Of a stretch of 64,000 bases of DNA, positions 32,350 to 40,633 are shown in pieces; the first letter of the stretch is position 1; every line of letters starts with the position of its first letter. The notes under the pieces were generated by a model. The model did not search any database. It had not been told where the DNA came from and saw only the letters and a program-made list of their open reading frames with translations. The position numbers and the translations under genes are program-made. The stretch is from the NCBI RefSeq assembly GCF_029626235.1, contig NZ_JARUBO010000005.1:962501-1026500 (forward strand). Reading direction: 5' to 3'. Source of the stretch: Micromonospora sp. WMMD1120. GTDB taxonomy: Bacteria; Actinomycetota; Actinomycetes; Mycobacteriales; Micromonosporaceae.

Positions 32350-34490
32350 TCCGGGCAGACGTCGTCCACCCCCGCACCGGCCACGAGCGCCAACACCGAC
32401 TCCCCGTAGAGCCCCACCTTGCGGGGCCCGATACCGGCGATGGCGATCAGCTCCTCGGGCCGGCCCGGACGCCGCTCCGCCAGCGCGACGAGCGTCGCGT
32501 CGGTGAAGACCACGTACGCCGGGACCTTCTGCGCGCCGGCCACCCGCTGCCGCCACTCGCGTAGCCGTTCGTGCAGCTCGTCGTCGATGTCGGACGGACA
32601 CGTGGGGCAGCGACCGAGCTTGCGGTCCGGCCCGGCGAGCAGGGTCGCGCCGCAGATCCGGCAGGAGACGATCTGGGTGCGACGCCGCTCCGGGCGGCGG
32701 TTCGGGCCGGCGCCACCGGCCGCCCGTTCGGTGCCGCCGGAGCGGTCGAGCTGGGGCAGGAACCGCGACGGCCGCCGGGCCCGTCCGCCCGGCGAGCGCG
32801 CCGTGGCGTACGACAGCCAGAGCCACTCCCGGGCGCGGGTGATCCCGACGTAGAGCAGCCGGCGCTCCTCCTCGATCTGCTCCGGGGTCTTGGCGTAGCT
32901 GGTGGGCAGGGTGCCCTCGGCGAGGCCGACCAGGAAGACGGCGTCCCACTCCAGCCCCTTGGCCGAGTGCAGCGAGGCGAGCGTCACCCCGTCCACCGTC
33001 GGTACGTGCTGCTGGGCGGCCCGGCGGGCCAGTTCCTCGGTGAAGTCGGAGAGGGTGACCGGACGTTCCACCGCCGCCGCCTCGCCGATCGGCATCACCT
33101 CGGGGGTGGCCGCGTACTCCTCGGCGAGCTGGACCAGCGCGGAGAGTGCCTCCCACCGCTCGCGCGCGGCCCCACCGGCCGGGGGCGCGTCCGGGGCCCA
33201 GCCGACGGCGCCGAGCGCCTCGACGACGGCGGCCGGCAGCGGTGTCTCCCCGCCGATGGACCGGGTGGCGGCGCGCAGCGCGATCATCGCCTGGCGGACC
33301 TCGGCCCGTTCGAAGAACCGCTCGGCGCCCTGCACGACGTACGGCACCTCGGCCTCGGTGAGCGCCTTCTCGTACGCCTCGGACTGCGCGTTGACGCGGA
33401 ACAGGACGGCGATCTCCTTGGCCGGGGTGCCCGCCTCGATGAGCGTCCGGCAGCGCGCGGCCACCGCGTTGGCCTCGGCCGGCTCGTCGGTGAAGATCCG
33501 CAGGTCCGGCTCGGGGCCGGGCGGACGCTGGCCGCTCAGCTCCAGCCGCAGTCGCGCCTCGGTGCCCCGCGCCTGCGAGATCACCGCGTTGGCCAGCCCG
33601 ACCACCTGCGGGGTGGAGCGGTAGTCGCGGACCAGCCGGACCACTGTGGCCCGGCGGTGCCGGCGCGGGAAGTCGACCAGGTACGCGGAGGTGGCCCCGG
33701 TGAACGAGTAGATCGTCTGGCTGGCGTCTCCGACCACCGTCAGGTCGTCGCGGCCGCCCAACCAGGCGTCCAGCAACCGCTGCTGGAGCGGGTTGACGTC
33801 CTGGTACTCGTCGACCACGAAGTGCCGGTACTGGCCCCGGACCTGCTCGCCGACATCCGGGTGCTCCTCGATGCCCCACACCGCGGCCCGCAGCATGTCC
33901 TCGAAGTCGATCACGCCGTTGGTGCGCTTGAGCTGCTCGTACGCGGTGAACACCTCGGCGACCTTTGCCGGGTCCTGCGGTGTGTCGCGCAGCGCCCGCG
34001 CCGCCGCCACCACGTAGTCGGCCGGCTCGACGAGCGAGGACTTCGCCCACTCGATCTCGCCGGCCAGGTCCCGCGCGACGGCACGGTCGGCGCGCAGGCC
34101 GACCCGGGCGGCGGCGAGGGTGACCAGTCGCACCTTGCTGTCCAGCAGCTCGGGCATGGCGCGACCGGCCAGCAACCGGGGCGCGAAGTACCGCACCTGG
34201 CGCAGCGCGGCGGCGTGGAAGGTCCGCGCCTGGACACCCTGCGCCCCGAGCAGGGCGAGACGGTGTCGCATCTCGGCGGCGGCGCGGGCGGTGAAGGTGA
34301 CGGCGAGCACGTGCCGCGGGGAGATCTCGCCGGAGAGCGCCCGGTGGGCGATTCGGGAGGTGACCGCCCGGGTCTTGCCGGTGCCGGCGCCGGCCAGGAT
34401 GCAGACTGGGCCGGCGGGTGCGGTCACCGCGGCGCGCTGCTCCGGGTCCAGCCCGGCGAGCACCTGTTCCGACGCTGAGTGAACCACCAC
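32325..34490 (-). CDS. uvrD2: ATP-dependent DNA helicase UvrD2
   Basis: A protein of 721 residues of the UvrD/Rep superfamily-1 helicases. Walker A AGAGTGKT lies near residue 34 and the DExxQD box in VVDEYQDVNPLQQ; later motifs are VVGDASQTIYSFTGA and LASLHSAKGLEWDAVFLVG. The C-terminus has the UvrD2 tetracysteine motif (CRICGATLL and RCPTCP) and an HRDC domain at the end (LIAIAGIGPRKVGLYG). These two additions separate UvrD2 from UvrD1/PcrA. GTG at 34490 is used; the next codon is also GTG. Divergent from the mycoredoxin gene. Confidence 0.95.
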   Translation of the reverse strand: MVVHSASEQVLAGLDPEQRAAVTAPAGPVCILAGAGTGKTRAVTSRIAHRALSGEISPRHVLAVTFTARAAAEMRHRLALLGAQGVQARTFHAAALRQVRYFAPRLLAGRAMPELLDSKVRLVTLAAARVGLRADRAVARDLAGEIEWAKSSLVEPADYVVAAARALRDTPQDPAKVAEVFTAYEQLKRTNGVIDFEDMLRAAVWGIEEHPDVGEQVRGQYRHFVVDEYQDVNPLQQRLLDAWLGGRDDLTVVGDASQTIYSFTGATSAYLVDFPRRHRRATVVRLVRDYRSTPQVVGLANAVISQARGTEARLRLELSGQRPPGPEPDLRIFTDEPAEANAVAARCRTLIEAGTPAKEIAVLFRVNAQSEAYEKALTEAEVPYVVQGAERFFERAEVRQAMIALRAATRSIGGETPLPAAVVEALGAVGWAPDAPPAGGAARERWEALSALVQLAEEYAATPEVMPIGEAAAVERPVTLSDFTEELARRAAQQHVPTVDGVTLASLHSAKGLEWDAVFLVGLAEGTLPTSYAKTPEQIEEERRLLYVGITRAREWLWLSYATARSPGGRARRPSRFLPQLDRSGGTERAAGGAGPNRRPERRRTQIVSCRICGATLLAGPDRKLGRCPTCPSDIDDELHERLREWRQRVAGAQKVPAYVVFTDATLVALAERRPGRPEELIAIAGIGPRKVGLYGESVLALVAGAGVDDVCPEKTLENSS

Positions 34491-34582
34491 AACCAGGAAT
34501 CATCTCAGCTCCCCCCGGCGTTGCAGCGAACAGGCTCGGCTTGATCGGCAAGTCGCGGCCGGAGGAGTTGGAGGATCCGCTG

Positions 34583-34825
34583 ATGCTGACGATGTATTCC
34601 ACCCCCTGGTGCGGCTACTGCCACCGGCTCAAGTCGCAGCTCGACCGGGAGGGCATCGGGTACGAGGTGGTCGACATCGAGCAGGACCCGGAGGCCGCGG
34701 AGTTCGTGATGAGCGTCAACGGCGGTAACCAGACGGTGCCGACGCTGCGCTTCACGGACGGCAGCGCCCTGACGAACCCCTCGATCACCCAGGTCAAGCA
34801 GCACCTGGCGGCGCTCAGCGCCTGA
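34583..34825 (+). CDS. mrx1: Mycoredoxin-1-like glutaredoxin
   Basis: A protein of 80 residues with the glutaredoxin fold: MYSTPWCGYCHRLK holds the active-site CGYC, TVPTLRF has the cis-proline, and the last helix follows DGSALTNPS. CGYC and the neighbourhood next to uvrD2 fit mycoredoxin-1, which reduces mycothiol mixed disulfides. GGAGG lies 8 nt before ATG 34583, so the start is secure. Confidence 0.92.
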   Translation: MLTMYSTPWCGYCHRLKSQLDREGIGYEVVDIEQDPEAAEFVMSVNGGNQTVPTLRFTDGSALTNPSITQVKQHLAALSA

Positions 34826-34831
34826 CCCGGC

Positions 34832-36184
34832 TCAGTCCCGACGAGCGGTCGCCCCATCCGGGGCGGCCGCTCGTCGGTTCTGGCTCCGGTGGGTGTGGCG
34901 GCGGTCGTTGCGGGTCGGCCGGGCCGGCCGGTCGGCGTCCTCGGCGGGTCGCCGCGGCGCCGGCACGGGCGGGCGGTTCGGTGCCGTCGGCGCGCGCGGA
35001 CCGGCCGGCGCGCTGAGGTGCCGCCCCCACCAGAGGTAGCCGCCGGCCACCAGCGTGGCCACCCCGACCAGCGCGAACAGCATCCGGTAGTCCAGGAACC
35101 CGACCAGCAGGGCGCCCGCCCCGATGGAGAACGCCTGCGGCCCGCTGACCACCGCCTGGGTCGCCGCGGCGACCCTGCCGACCAGCGCGGGCGGGGTCCG
35201 ACGCTGGATCAGCGTGTGCAGCCCCACCGTCGTCAGCGGGAGCGAGACGCCGGCCAACAGCACCGCCGCGAACCCCAGACGCAGATCGGGGTACGCGAGC
35301 GCGAGCGCGGCCGGGGAGAAGAAGGCGACCCCGGCGGCGAGGGTGCCCAGCTCGCCGAGGCGCCGGACCAGCGTCGCCGAGCAGATCCCGCCGAGCAGTC
35401 CGCCCACGCCCTGCACGGTGACCAGCACGCCGACGAAGGCGGCGTCCCGGTTGAGGCCCCGGTCGACGTAGGCGAAGATCAGCGATTCGCTGAAACCCAT
35501 CACCAGGGACCCGAGGCCGTACCCGAGCAGCGCCCGGCGCAGGGCCGGCTCGCCGGCCAGGTGCCGCAGGCCCGCACCCAGCTCGGCCGGCCAGCGCAGC
35601 CGGACCGCCGACGGCACCGGTCGGGCGGCGGGCAGCGTGGTCACCACCGCCGCCGCGGTCAGAAATCCGACCATGCCGATCCCGGCCAACGCCCATCCGC
35701 CGAGCGCCGCGTAGAGCGCCGCGCCGACCAGCGGACCGACCAGTCGGATTCCCTGGCGTACGGTCTGCAACACGCCGTTCGCCTCGGCCAGCAGCTCGAT
35801 CGGCACCAACTCGCGGATGAGGCCGCTGAGCGCCGCGCCGAGCGTGATCGACGAGAGCCCGTACAGCGCGGCCACCAGGTAGACGATCCAGACGTCGCCC
35901 GCGTCGCGAACGGCGAACAGCGGGGCGAGCAGGGCGGCGGTCACCACGTTCGCGGCCACGAAGAACGGACGGCGGGGATGCCTGTCGACGAACCAGCCGA
36001 CCAGCGGCGCGAGCGTCATCGGCGCGATGACGGCGAAGATCGTGGCACCGGCCAGGCCATCCGAGCCGGTCAGATCCTTGACCCAGATGGCGAGCGCGAG
36101 CAGCAGGATCGACTCGGCGGTCATGCTGGCCAGCAGACCGCCGAAGAGCAGGCGGAAGTCGGGTCGGCGCAGGATCGTGCGCAT
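34832..36184 (-). CDS. MFS transporter
   Basis: A protein of 450 residues with about 12 membrane helices in two halves, and a long, disordered basic tail of about 60 residues. The loop between helices 2 and 3 carries the MFS motif A variant GWFVDRHPRRP. The segment ELVPIELLAEANG and the final helices resemble the macrolide-efflux-like (MefA/enterobactin exporter) group, but a substrate cannot be assigned. GGAGGG lies 5 nt before ATG 36184. It is divergent from the HTH regulator gene, which may control it. Confidence 0.85.
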   Translation of the reverse strand: MRTILRRPDFRLLFGGLLASMTAESILLLALAIWVKDLTGSDGLAGATIFAVIAPMTLAPLVGWFVDRHPRRPFFVAANVVTAALLAPLFAVRDAGDVWIVYLVAALYGLSSITLGAALSGLIRELVPIELLAEANGVLQTVRQGIRLVGPLVGAALYAALGGWALAGIGMVGFLTAAAVVTTLPAARPVPSAVRLRWPAELGAGLRHLAGEPALRRALLGYGLGSLVMGFSESLIFAYVDRGLNRDAAFVGVLVTVQGVGGLLGGICSATLVRRLGELGTLAAGVAFFSPAALALAYPDLRLGFAAVLLAGVSLPLTTVGLHTLIQRRTPPALVGRVAAATQAVVSGPQAFSIGAGALLVGFLDYRMLFALVGVATLVAGGYLWWGRHLSAPAGPRAPTAPNRPPVPAPRRPAEDADRPARPTRNDRRHTHRSQNRRAAAPDGATARRD

Positions 36185-36327
36185 GGGTCCCTCCGGCGGG
36201 ATGGCCTGCCCCCTGGGCAAGGTCGACGGGCGCGACCGCGGGTCCGTCATCGTCCGGCATTCCCGTGGTCCGATTTTCGCAAGACACGCCCCCGCCGGAA
36301 CCTCCGACACCGGTCGCGCCGTCCATA

Positions 36328-36356
36328 CTGACCGTGGGGGGCGAATTTCATACAGT
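36328..36356 (+). promoter_or_regulatory. Candidate promoter of the HTH/DUF5753 regulator
   Basis: CTGACC (36328-36333) and TACAGT (36351-36356) are separated by 17 nt, about 40 nt upstream of the GTG start at 36397. It lies in the divergent region shared with the MFS gene. Confidence 0.42.
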
Positions 36357-36396
36357 TACCGTCGCGTCTGCGGCGGTCGACGGGAAAGAGGACACC

Positions 36397-37377
36397 GTGC
36401 CTCCTGCCGCACCCAGCCCGATCATGCGTCGTCGTCGGTTGGGCACCGAGTTGCGTCGCCTCCGGGAAGCCGCGGGCCTCACCGGCGACCAGGTCATCGA
36501 GCGTATCGGTTGGGCGTCCGCCTCCAAACTGTCGCGTTTGGAGAACGGCCGCAGCCGACCGGACCCGCAGGACGTCGCCGTCCTGCTCGATCTGTACGGC
36601 GCCGACCAGGCGCTGCACGAGGAGTTGCTCGGCATCACCAACGAGGCCGGCGACATGCGCGGCTGGTTGAAGAACTTCCCGGTCATGACGCAGCAGCAAC
36701 GCAGCTGGGCCGAACTTGAGGCGGGCTGCACGGAGATCTGCGAGTACAACCCGGTGCTGGTGCCGGGCCTGTTGCAGACACCCGGGTACGCCCAGGTGCG
36801 GATCGTCTCCGCCCGACAGGTGGCCGAGGGCGCGGGTGAGCCGGAGCCCGGCGACGAGCCGGAGACCGAGGTGCAGGCGCGGCTGGCCCGCCAGTCGCTG
36901 CTGACCCGGGAGCCGTTCGCGCCCCGGTACACCGCCGTGTTGGAGGAGGCGGCCCTCGGCCGTCGGGCCGGGCCGCCCGAGGTGCTGCACGAGCAACTAC
37001 TGCAACTCTGTGAGCTGGCCCTGCTACCCAACGTGAACTTGCACGTGTTGCTCCGGGACACTCAGGTCGGAAATTGGTACCTTCCGCCGACTGCCTTCTC
37101 CGTCTATCGGTTCGCCGATCCCCTCGATCCGGAGACGTTGGCCATCGAAGGTGGCTTCACCGACGCCATGTCGACCGACACAATTACCCTAAATCGGTAT
37201 AAAGTGGTGTTCGAGTGGCTATGCACGGCGGCACTAAACGCCTCGGACACCCTCTCCTGGCTGATCGAGGCGACGGGACGGCTGACCGAGGCGAGCCCTT
37301 CATCCACTGTGGCGTTGGGGCCGGCAACGGCGCCGACCCAACGCCGCCGGGACTCGGGGCGACTGACGGAGCGGTGA
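36397..37377 (+). CDS. XRE-type HTH regulator with DUF5753 domain
   Basis: A protein of 326 residues. The N-terminal helix-turn-helix (about 15-70) reads LGTELRRLREAAGLTGDQVIERIGWASASKLSRLENGR. The rest is the DUF5753 ligand-type domain with EYNPVLVPGLLQTPGYAQ and LARQSLLTR. These regulators are usually followed by a DUF397 protein, as here, and act in development and antibiotic control in Streptomyces (WhiJ-like modules). GTG at 36397 has AAAGAGG 6 nt upstream. The DNA target is unknown. Confidence 0.93.
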   Translation: MPPAAPSPIMRRRRLGTELRRLREAAGLTGDQVIERIGWASASKLSRLENGRSRPDPQDVAVLLDLYGADQALHEELLGITNEAGDMRGWLKNFPVMTQQQRSWAELEAGCTEICEYNPVLVPGLLQTPGYAQVRIVSARQVAEGAGEPEPGDEPETEVQARLARQSLLTREPFAPRYTAVLEEAALGRRAGPPEVLHEQLLQLCELALLPNVNLHVLLRDTQVGNWYLPPTAFSVYRFADPLDPETLAIEGGFTDAMSTDTITLNRYKVVFEWLCTAALNASDTLSWLIEATGRLTEASPSSTVALGPATAPTQRRRDSGRLTER

Positions 37378-37452
37378 TCCACGGGGGACCATCCGTCGAG
37401 GCGTGCGGCACCACTCGTCCCATCGGATCGGTTTCACATCAGGAGCAGAACC

Positions 37453-37692
37453 ATGAACGACATCCGCAACACGCCGTCCGTCTCCGCCCAGTCGTTGGCG
37501 GACGCCCCGTGGCGTACCAGCACCCGTAGCCAGACCTCCAACTGCGTCGAGGTCGCTCCGCTCAGCACCGGCCCGTCCGCCGTCGCCCTGCGCGACAGCA
37601 AGGACCGCAACGGCCCCGTGCTGCTGTTCGACCGCGCCGGATGGCTCGGCTTCCTCACCGGCACGAAGAAGGGCCAGTTCGATCTGAGCTGA
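37453..37692 (+). CDS. DUF397 small protein
   Basis: A protein of 79 residues. The core APWRTSTRSQTSNCVEVAP and ALRDSKDRNGPVLLFDRAGW is the DUF397 signature. It follows the HTH/DUF5753 gene by 75 nt. In related WhiJ-like modules the small protein acts as the partner or antagonist of the regulator; that role is inferred here. AGGAG lies 7 nt before ATG 37453. Confidence 0.93.
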   Translation: MNDIRNTPSVSAQSLADAPWRTSTRSQTSNCVEVAPLSTGPSAVALRDSKDRNGPVLLFDRAGWLGFLTGTKKGQFDLS

Positions 37693-37816
37693 TTCGTGAT
37701 CGGGTACGGGGCCGCCGGCGTACTGCCGGCGGCCCCGTCGCGTTGGCGGCGCGCCGACCCCGTTGAGCAGGCATCCGCCGATCGGACGAGCATCGGAACC
37801 AATAGGCGCGTTTCAG

Positions 37817-37844
37817 TTGCTGGGACGAACACGGGGCGTAACAT
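37817..37844 (+). promoter_or_regulatory. Candidate promoter for the gene at 37907
   Basis: TTGCTG (37817-37822) and TAACAT (37839-37844) are 16 nt apart, with a start expected near 37851 and the ATG at 37907. Only the hexamers support it. Confidence 0.35.
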
Positions 37845-37906
37845 GGCCCACGAGTACGTGGAAGTTCCACACTGGCTCATCCGTCGCGGTTCATCCGGAG
37901 ACCCAC

Positions 37907-38182
37907 ATGCGGTTCCTGATCGTTCGCACCGACATCCGCGCCGTCGCCGACCGGGACATCGCCGCCGCCTGGGCGGACGGCCACCGGCTTCGCGACGAGA
38001 CGACCACGCCCGAGGCGAGGCGGCAGACCGTACACGCCGAGGACCGGGACGCGGCCCTGCTGCTCGCGCGGGCCCTGTCCACCGTCGGCGCGGTCCGCGC
38101 CGGCAAGCAGCGGGTCAAGGTTCTGCCGCTGAACGAGCCCCGACCCGCCCTCCGACCCCGACCGGGCCGCACCGGCCCCTGA
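37907..38182 (+). CDS. Hypothetical protein of 91 residues
   Basis: The protein begins MRFLIVRTDIRAVADRD and is mostly charged and helical, ending in a Pro/Arg-rich tail. It has no membrane segment or recognisable motif. CGGAG lies 7 nt before ATG 37907, and third positions are G/C-rich, so coding is likely. A hairpin follows. I do not recognise the family. Confidence 0.62.
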   Translation: MRFLIVRTDIRAVADRDIAAAWADGHRLRDETTTPEARRQTVHAEDRDAALLLARALSTVGAVRAGKQRVKVLPLNEPRPALRPRPGRTGP

Positions 38183-38195
38183 CCCCACCGGACGT

Positions 38196-38252
38196 CCGTC
38201 GTGGTCGGACCGGCTCCCCCGCCGCGTTCACCGCACCCGCCGACCACGACGG
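38196..38252. terminator. Inverted repeat between the gene at 37907 and nudC
   Basis: CCGTCGTGGTCGG (38196-38208) and CCGACCACGACGG (38240-38252) are perfect 13-nt arms around a 31-nt centre. It lies between two converging genes and may end transcription from both sides. Confidence 0.6.
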
Positions 38253-38309
38253 CCCGTGTTCCCGGCCCGTGACCGTCGCGGCAACGGCGGCCACGGGTCG
38301 GGACCGTGC

Positions 38310-39290
38310 TCACCGGCCGGGGTCCACCCAACCGTCCAGCCAGCGGTGGATGAGGAACAGCGCGATCGACGACGGAGGCGGCAGCACCAGCCGGGCCCCG
38401 TCCCCCACGTCCACCGTCCGCCCGGCCAGCGCCGCCCCGATGTCCCGGCGGGAGAACCATCGCGCGTACGCGATCTCGGTCGGGTCGACCCGTACCGGAT
38501 CGGTCGGGTCCGCGGTGGCCAGGAAGCCCAACATCAGCGAGCCGGGAAACGGCCAGGACTGGCTGCCCACGTACCCGATGCGCTCGACAGCGATGCCGAC
38601 CTCCTCGCGCACCTCGCGCAGCACGGCCGCCTCCGCCGACTCGCCCGGCTCCACGTAGCCCGCCAGGCAGGAATAGCGTCGACCGTCCGGGGTGCCCGGC
38701 CAACCGGCGTTGTTGCCGAGCAGACAGCGCCCGTCCGGGCCGTCCACGCCGTCGTGCACCAACACGATCATCGCCGGGTCGGTGCGCGGCCAGATCCGTT
38801 CCCCGTTGCGGTCCACCCGGGACCAGCCGGCCTCGTCCATCGTCGTCGGCGCGCCGGTGCTCGTGGAGTAGCCGTGCCGGCTGTGCCAGTTGACGAGCGC
38901 CAGCGCCGTGGTGAAGATGCCCGCCTCCCGGTCACCGAGGAGGTGACCCACGTCGCGCAGGTTGACCGCTCTGGTCCCGGGCACCGTCGGCAGCGGCGCG
39001 TCGACGGCGAAGACCGGCACCCCGTCCGGCTCCACACCGAGGAAGATCGCCGTCGACTCGGACCCGGCGGGCACGTCACCCGGCCCGAACAGCACCAGCG
39101 TTGGCGGCGACGCGTCGGTACGGGCGAGCGTCCGACCCTGGTCGGTCGAGTCCAGCAGCAGCACCCGGCTCCGCAACCACGCCTCGGTCAACCACTGCCG
39201 GTCACCCCGCCGGTGCGCCGCCCGATCCAGCGTGGACCGCGCCAACGGCGGCGCCACCTCGCCACTCACGCCGACGCTCCGCTCGCTCAC
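38310..39290 (-). CDS. nudC: NAD(+)/NADH diphosphatase NudC, without the zinc cysteines
   Basis: A protein of 326 residues. The C-terminal Nudix domain has the box GYVEPGESAEAAVLREVREEVGI (only the start and end residues matter here) and the NudC-specific SQSWPFPGSLM, which marks NADH pyrophosphatases (also RNA de-NADding enzymes in E. coli). The region before it, where E. coli NudC has a four-cysteine zinc ribbon, reads HSRHGYSTSTGAPTTMDEAGW with no cysteine. GTG at 39290 overlaps the upstream peptidase stop by 4 nt. It is the last gene of a three-gene unit with the two M16 genes. Confidence 0.92.
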   Translation of the reverse strand: MSERSVGVSGEVAPPLARSTLDRAAHRRGDRQWLTEAWLRSRVLLLDSTDQGRTLARTDASPPTLVLFGPGDVPAGSESTAIFLGVEPDGVPVFAVDAPLPTVPGTRAVNLRDVGHLLGDREAGIFTTALALVNWHSRHGYSTSTGAPTTMDEAGWSRVDRNGERIWPRTDPAMIVLVHDGVDGPDGRCLLGNNAGWPGTPDGRRYSCLAGYVEPGESAEAAVLREVREEVGIAVERIGYVGSQSWPFPGSLMLGFLATADPTDPVRVDPTEIAYARWFSRRDIGAALAGRTVDVGDGARLVLPPPSSIALFLIHRWLDGWVDPGR

Positions 39291-40633
39291 GCCAACGGCT
39301 CGGTCTGCACCGGGGTCAACGCGGCCAACCCAGGGGTGACCCGCTCCGCGTCGCCGAGCACCACGATCGCGGCCCGCGCCGGCGCCAGATAACGCGCCGC
39401 GACCTCTGCCACGTCGTCCACGCTCGCCTTCGCCAACCGCGCCGCGTACTCCGCGAGGAAGTCCAGACGCAGACCGTTCCCCGCGTACGCGCTGGTCAAC
39501 GCCGCCAGGCCGGCCTGGGTGGACATGCCGAGCTGGAGAGTGCCCAGCGCGTACTGGCGGGCCTGTTCCAACTCGTCCGGCTTGGGCGGCAGCGACGCCA
39601 ACCGGCCCAGCTCGTACGTCGTCTCCAGCAGCGCCGGACCGGTCACCTCGGTGGCCACGTCGGCGGAGGCGACGAGCACCGAGCCGGCGACGGAGTGCTC
39701 GATCGACGAGTGCGGGCCGTACGTGTAGCCCTTGTCCTCGCGGATGTTCTCCACCCACCGGGAGGAGAAGTAGCCACCGAAGACGAGGTTCGCCAGTTGC
39801 AGCGGGGCGTGGTCCGGGTCGGTACGGGACACCGCCGGCAACGCGATCCGCAGCGACGACTGCACCGAGCCCGGCCGGTCGACGAGCAGCAGCGGGCCCG
39901 GCTCCAGCGGCGGCGCCGCCGGCAGCTTCGCCACCCGGCCGGCGCCGGACCAGCCGCCGAGCGCCCGCTCGGCCGCGTCCAGCGCCCGCTCCGGCTGCAC
40001 GTCACCGACGAGCACCAACTGCGCACCGGCCGGATGGACCCGCTCCGCGTGCAGGGTACGCAGCGCCGCCGGGCGTACGGCACGGATCTGGCCGGGCTCC
40101 GGGGTCTGCGTCGCGTACGGGTGCCGGCCGTAGATGCGCTTGAGCAGCGCCTCCCGGGCCAGGTGCGCGGGTTGGCTCTGCGCCACCTGGATCCGGTCGA
40201 CCAGCCGGTCGCGCTCGGTCGCCACCTCGTCGCCGGGGTAGCTGGCGCCGGTCAGCACCTCGGCCAGCAGCTCCAACATCCGGTCCAGGCCGGTGACCAG
40301 GCCGGCACCGGAGAGCATCAGCCGGTCCGGGTCGACGCCGGCGGAGAGCCCGCCGCCCACCTTCTGCAACTCGGCGGCGATCTGCACACTCGTCATCGAC
40401 TCGGTGCCGGAGAGCATGGTCTGCGAGAGCATCGCGCCACGGGCCAGGTGCACCCGGCCGAACGGCACCCAGAGCCGCAGCTCGACCAGGGGCACGGCGG
40501 GACGGCGTACCGCGATCACGGTGAGACCGTTGGCCAGGGTGCGCTCCGCCTGCTTGGGCACCGTGAGCTTGCGGGTCGGACCGAGCGGCGGCAGCGTACG
40601 CGGCCCGGCGGGGGCGGTGGTGGTGCTGCTCAA
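39287..40633 (-). CDS. M16-family peptidase-like protein, non-catalytic partner
   Basis: A protein of 448 residues with the two-halved pitrilysin fold. The zinc motif HxxEH is absent from the N-terminal half (it reads GRVHLARGAMLSQTML), so it is expected to be inactive on its own. The C-terminal part has the conserved RWVENIREDKGYTYG (the Arg/Tyr substrate pair). Such proteins pair with an active subunit, here the gene directly upstream. TTG at 40633 overlaps that gene's stop by 4 nt and has GGAGGTG 5 nt upstream. Confidence 0.88.
   Translation of the reverse strand: MSSTTTAPAGPRTLPPLGPTRKLTVPKQAERTLANGLTVIAVRRPAVPLVELRLWVPFGRVHLARGAMLSQTMLSGTESMTSVQIAAELQKVGGGLSAGVDPDRLMLSGAGLVTGLDRMLELLAEVLTGASYPGDEVATERDRLVDRIQVAQSQPAHLAREALLKRIYGRHPYATQTPEPGQIRAVRPAALRTLHAERVHPAGAQLVLVGDVQPERALDAAERALGGWSGAGRVAKLPAAPPLEPGPLLLVDRPGSVQSSLRIALPAVSRTDPDHAPLQLANLVFGGYFSSRWVENIREDKGYTYGPHSSIEHSVAGSVLVASADVATEVTGPALLETTYELGRLASLPPKPDELEQARQYALGTLQLGMSTQAGLAALTSAYAGNGLRLDFLAEYAARLAKASVDDVAEVAARYLAPARAAIVVLGDAERVTPGLAALTPVQTEPLA

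Noticed and set aside
37843..37935. Frame starting MAHEYVEVPHWL before the gene at 37907
   Set aside because: It overlaps the better supported frame at 37907, lacks a convincing continuation and has no ribosome binding site.
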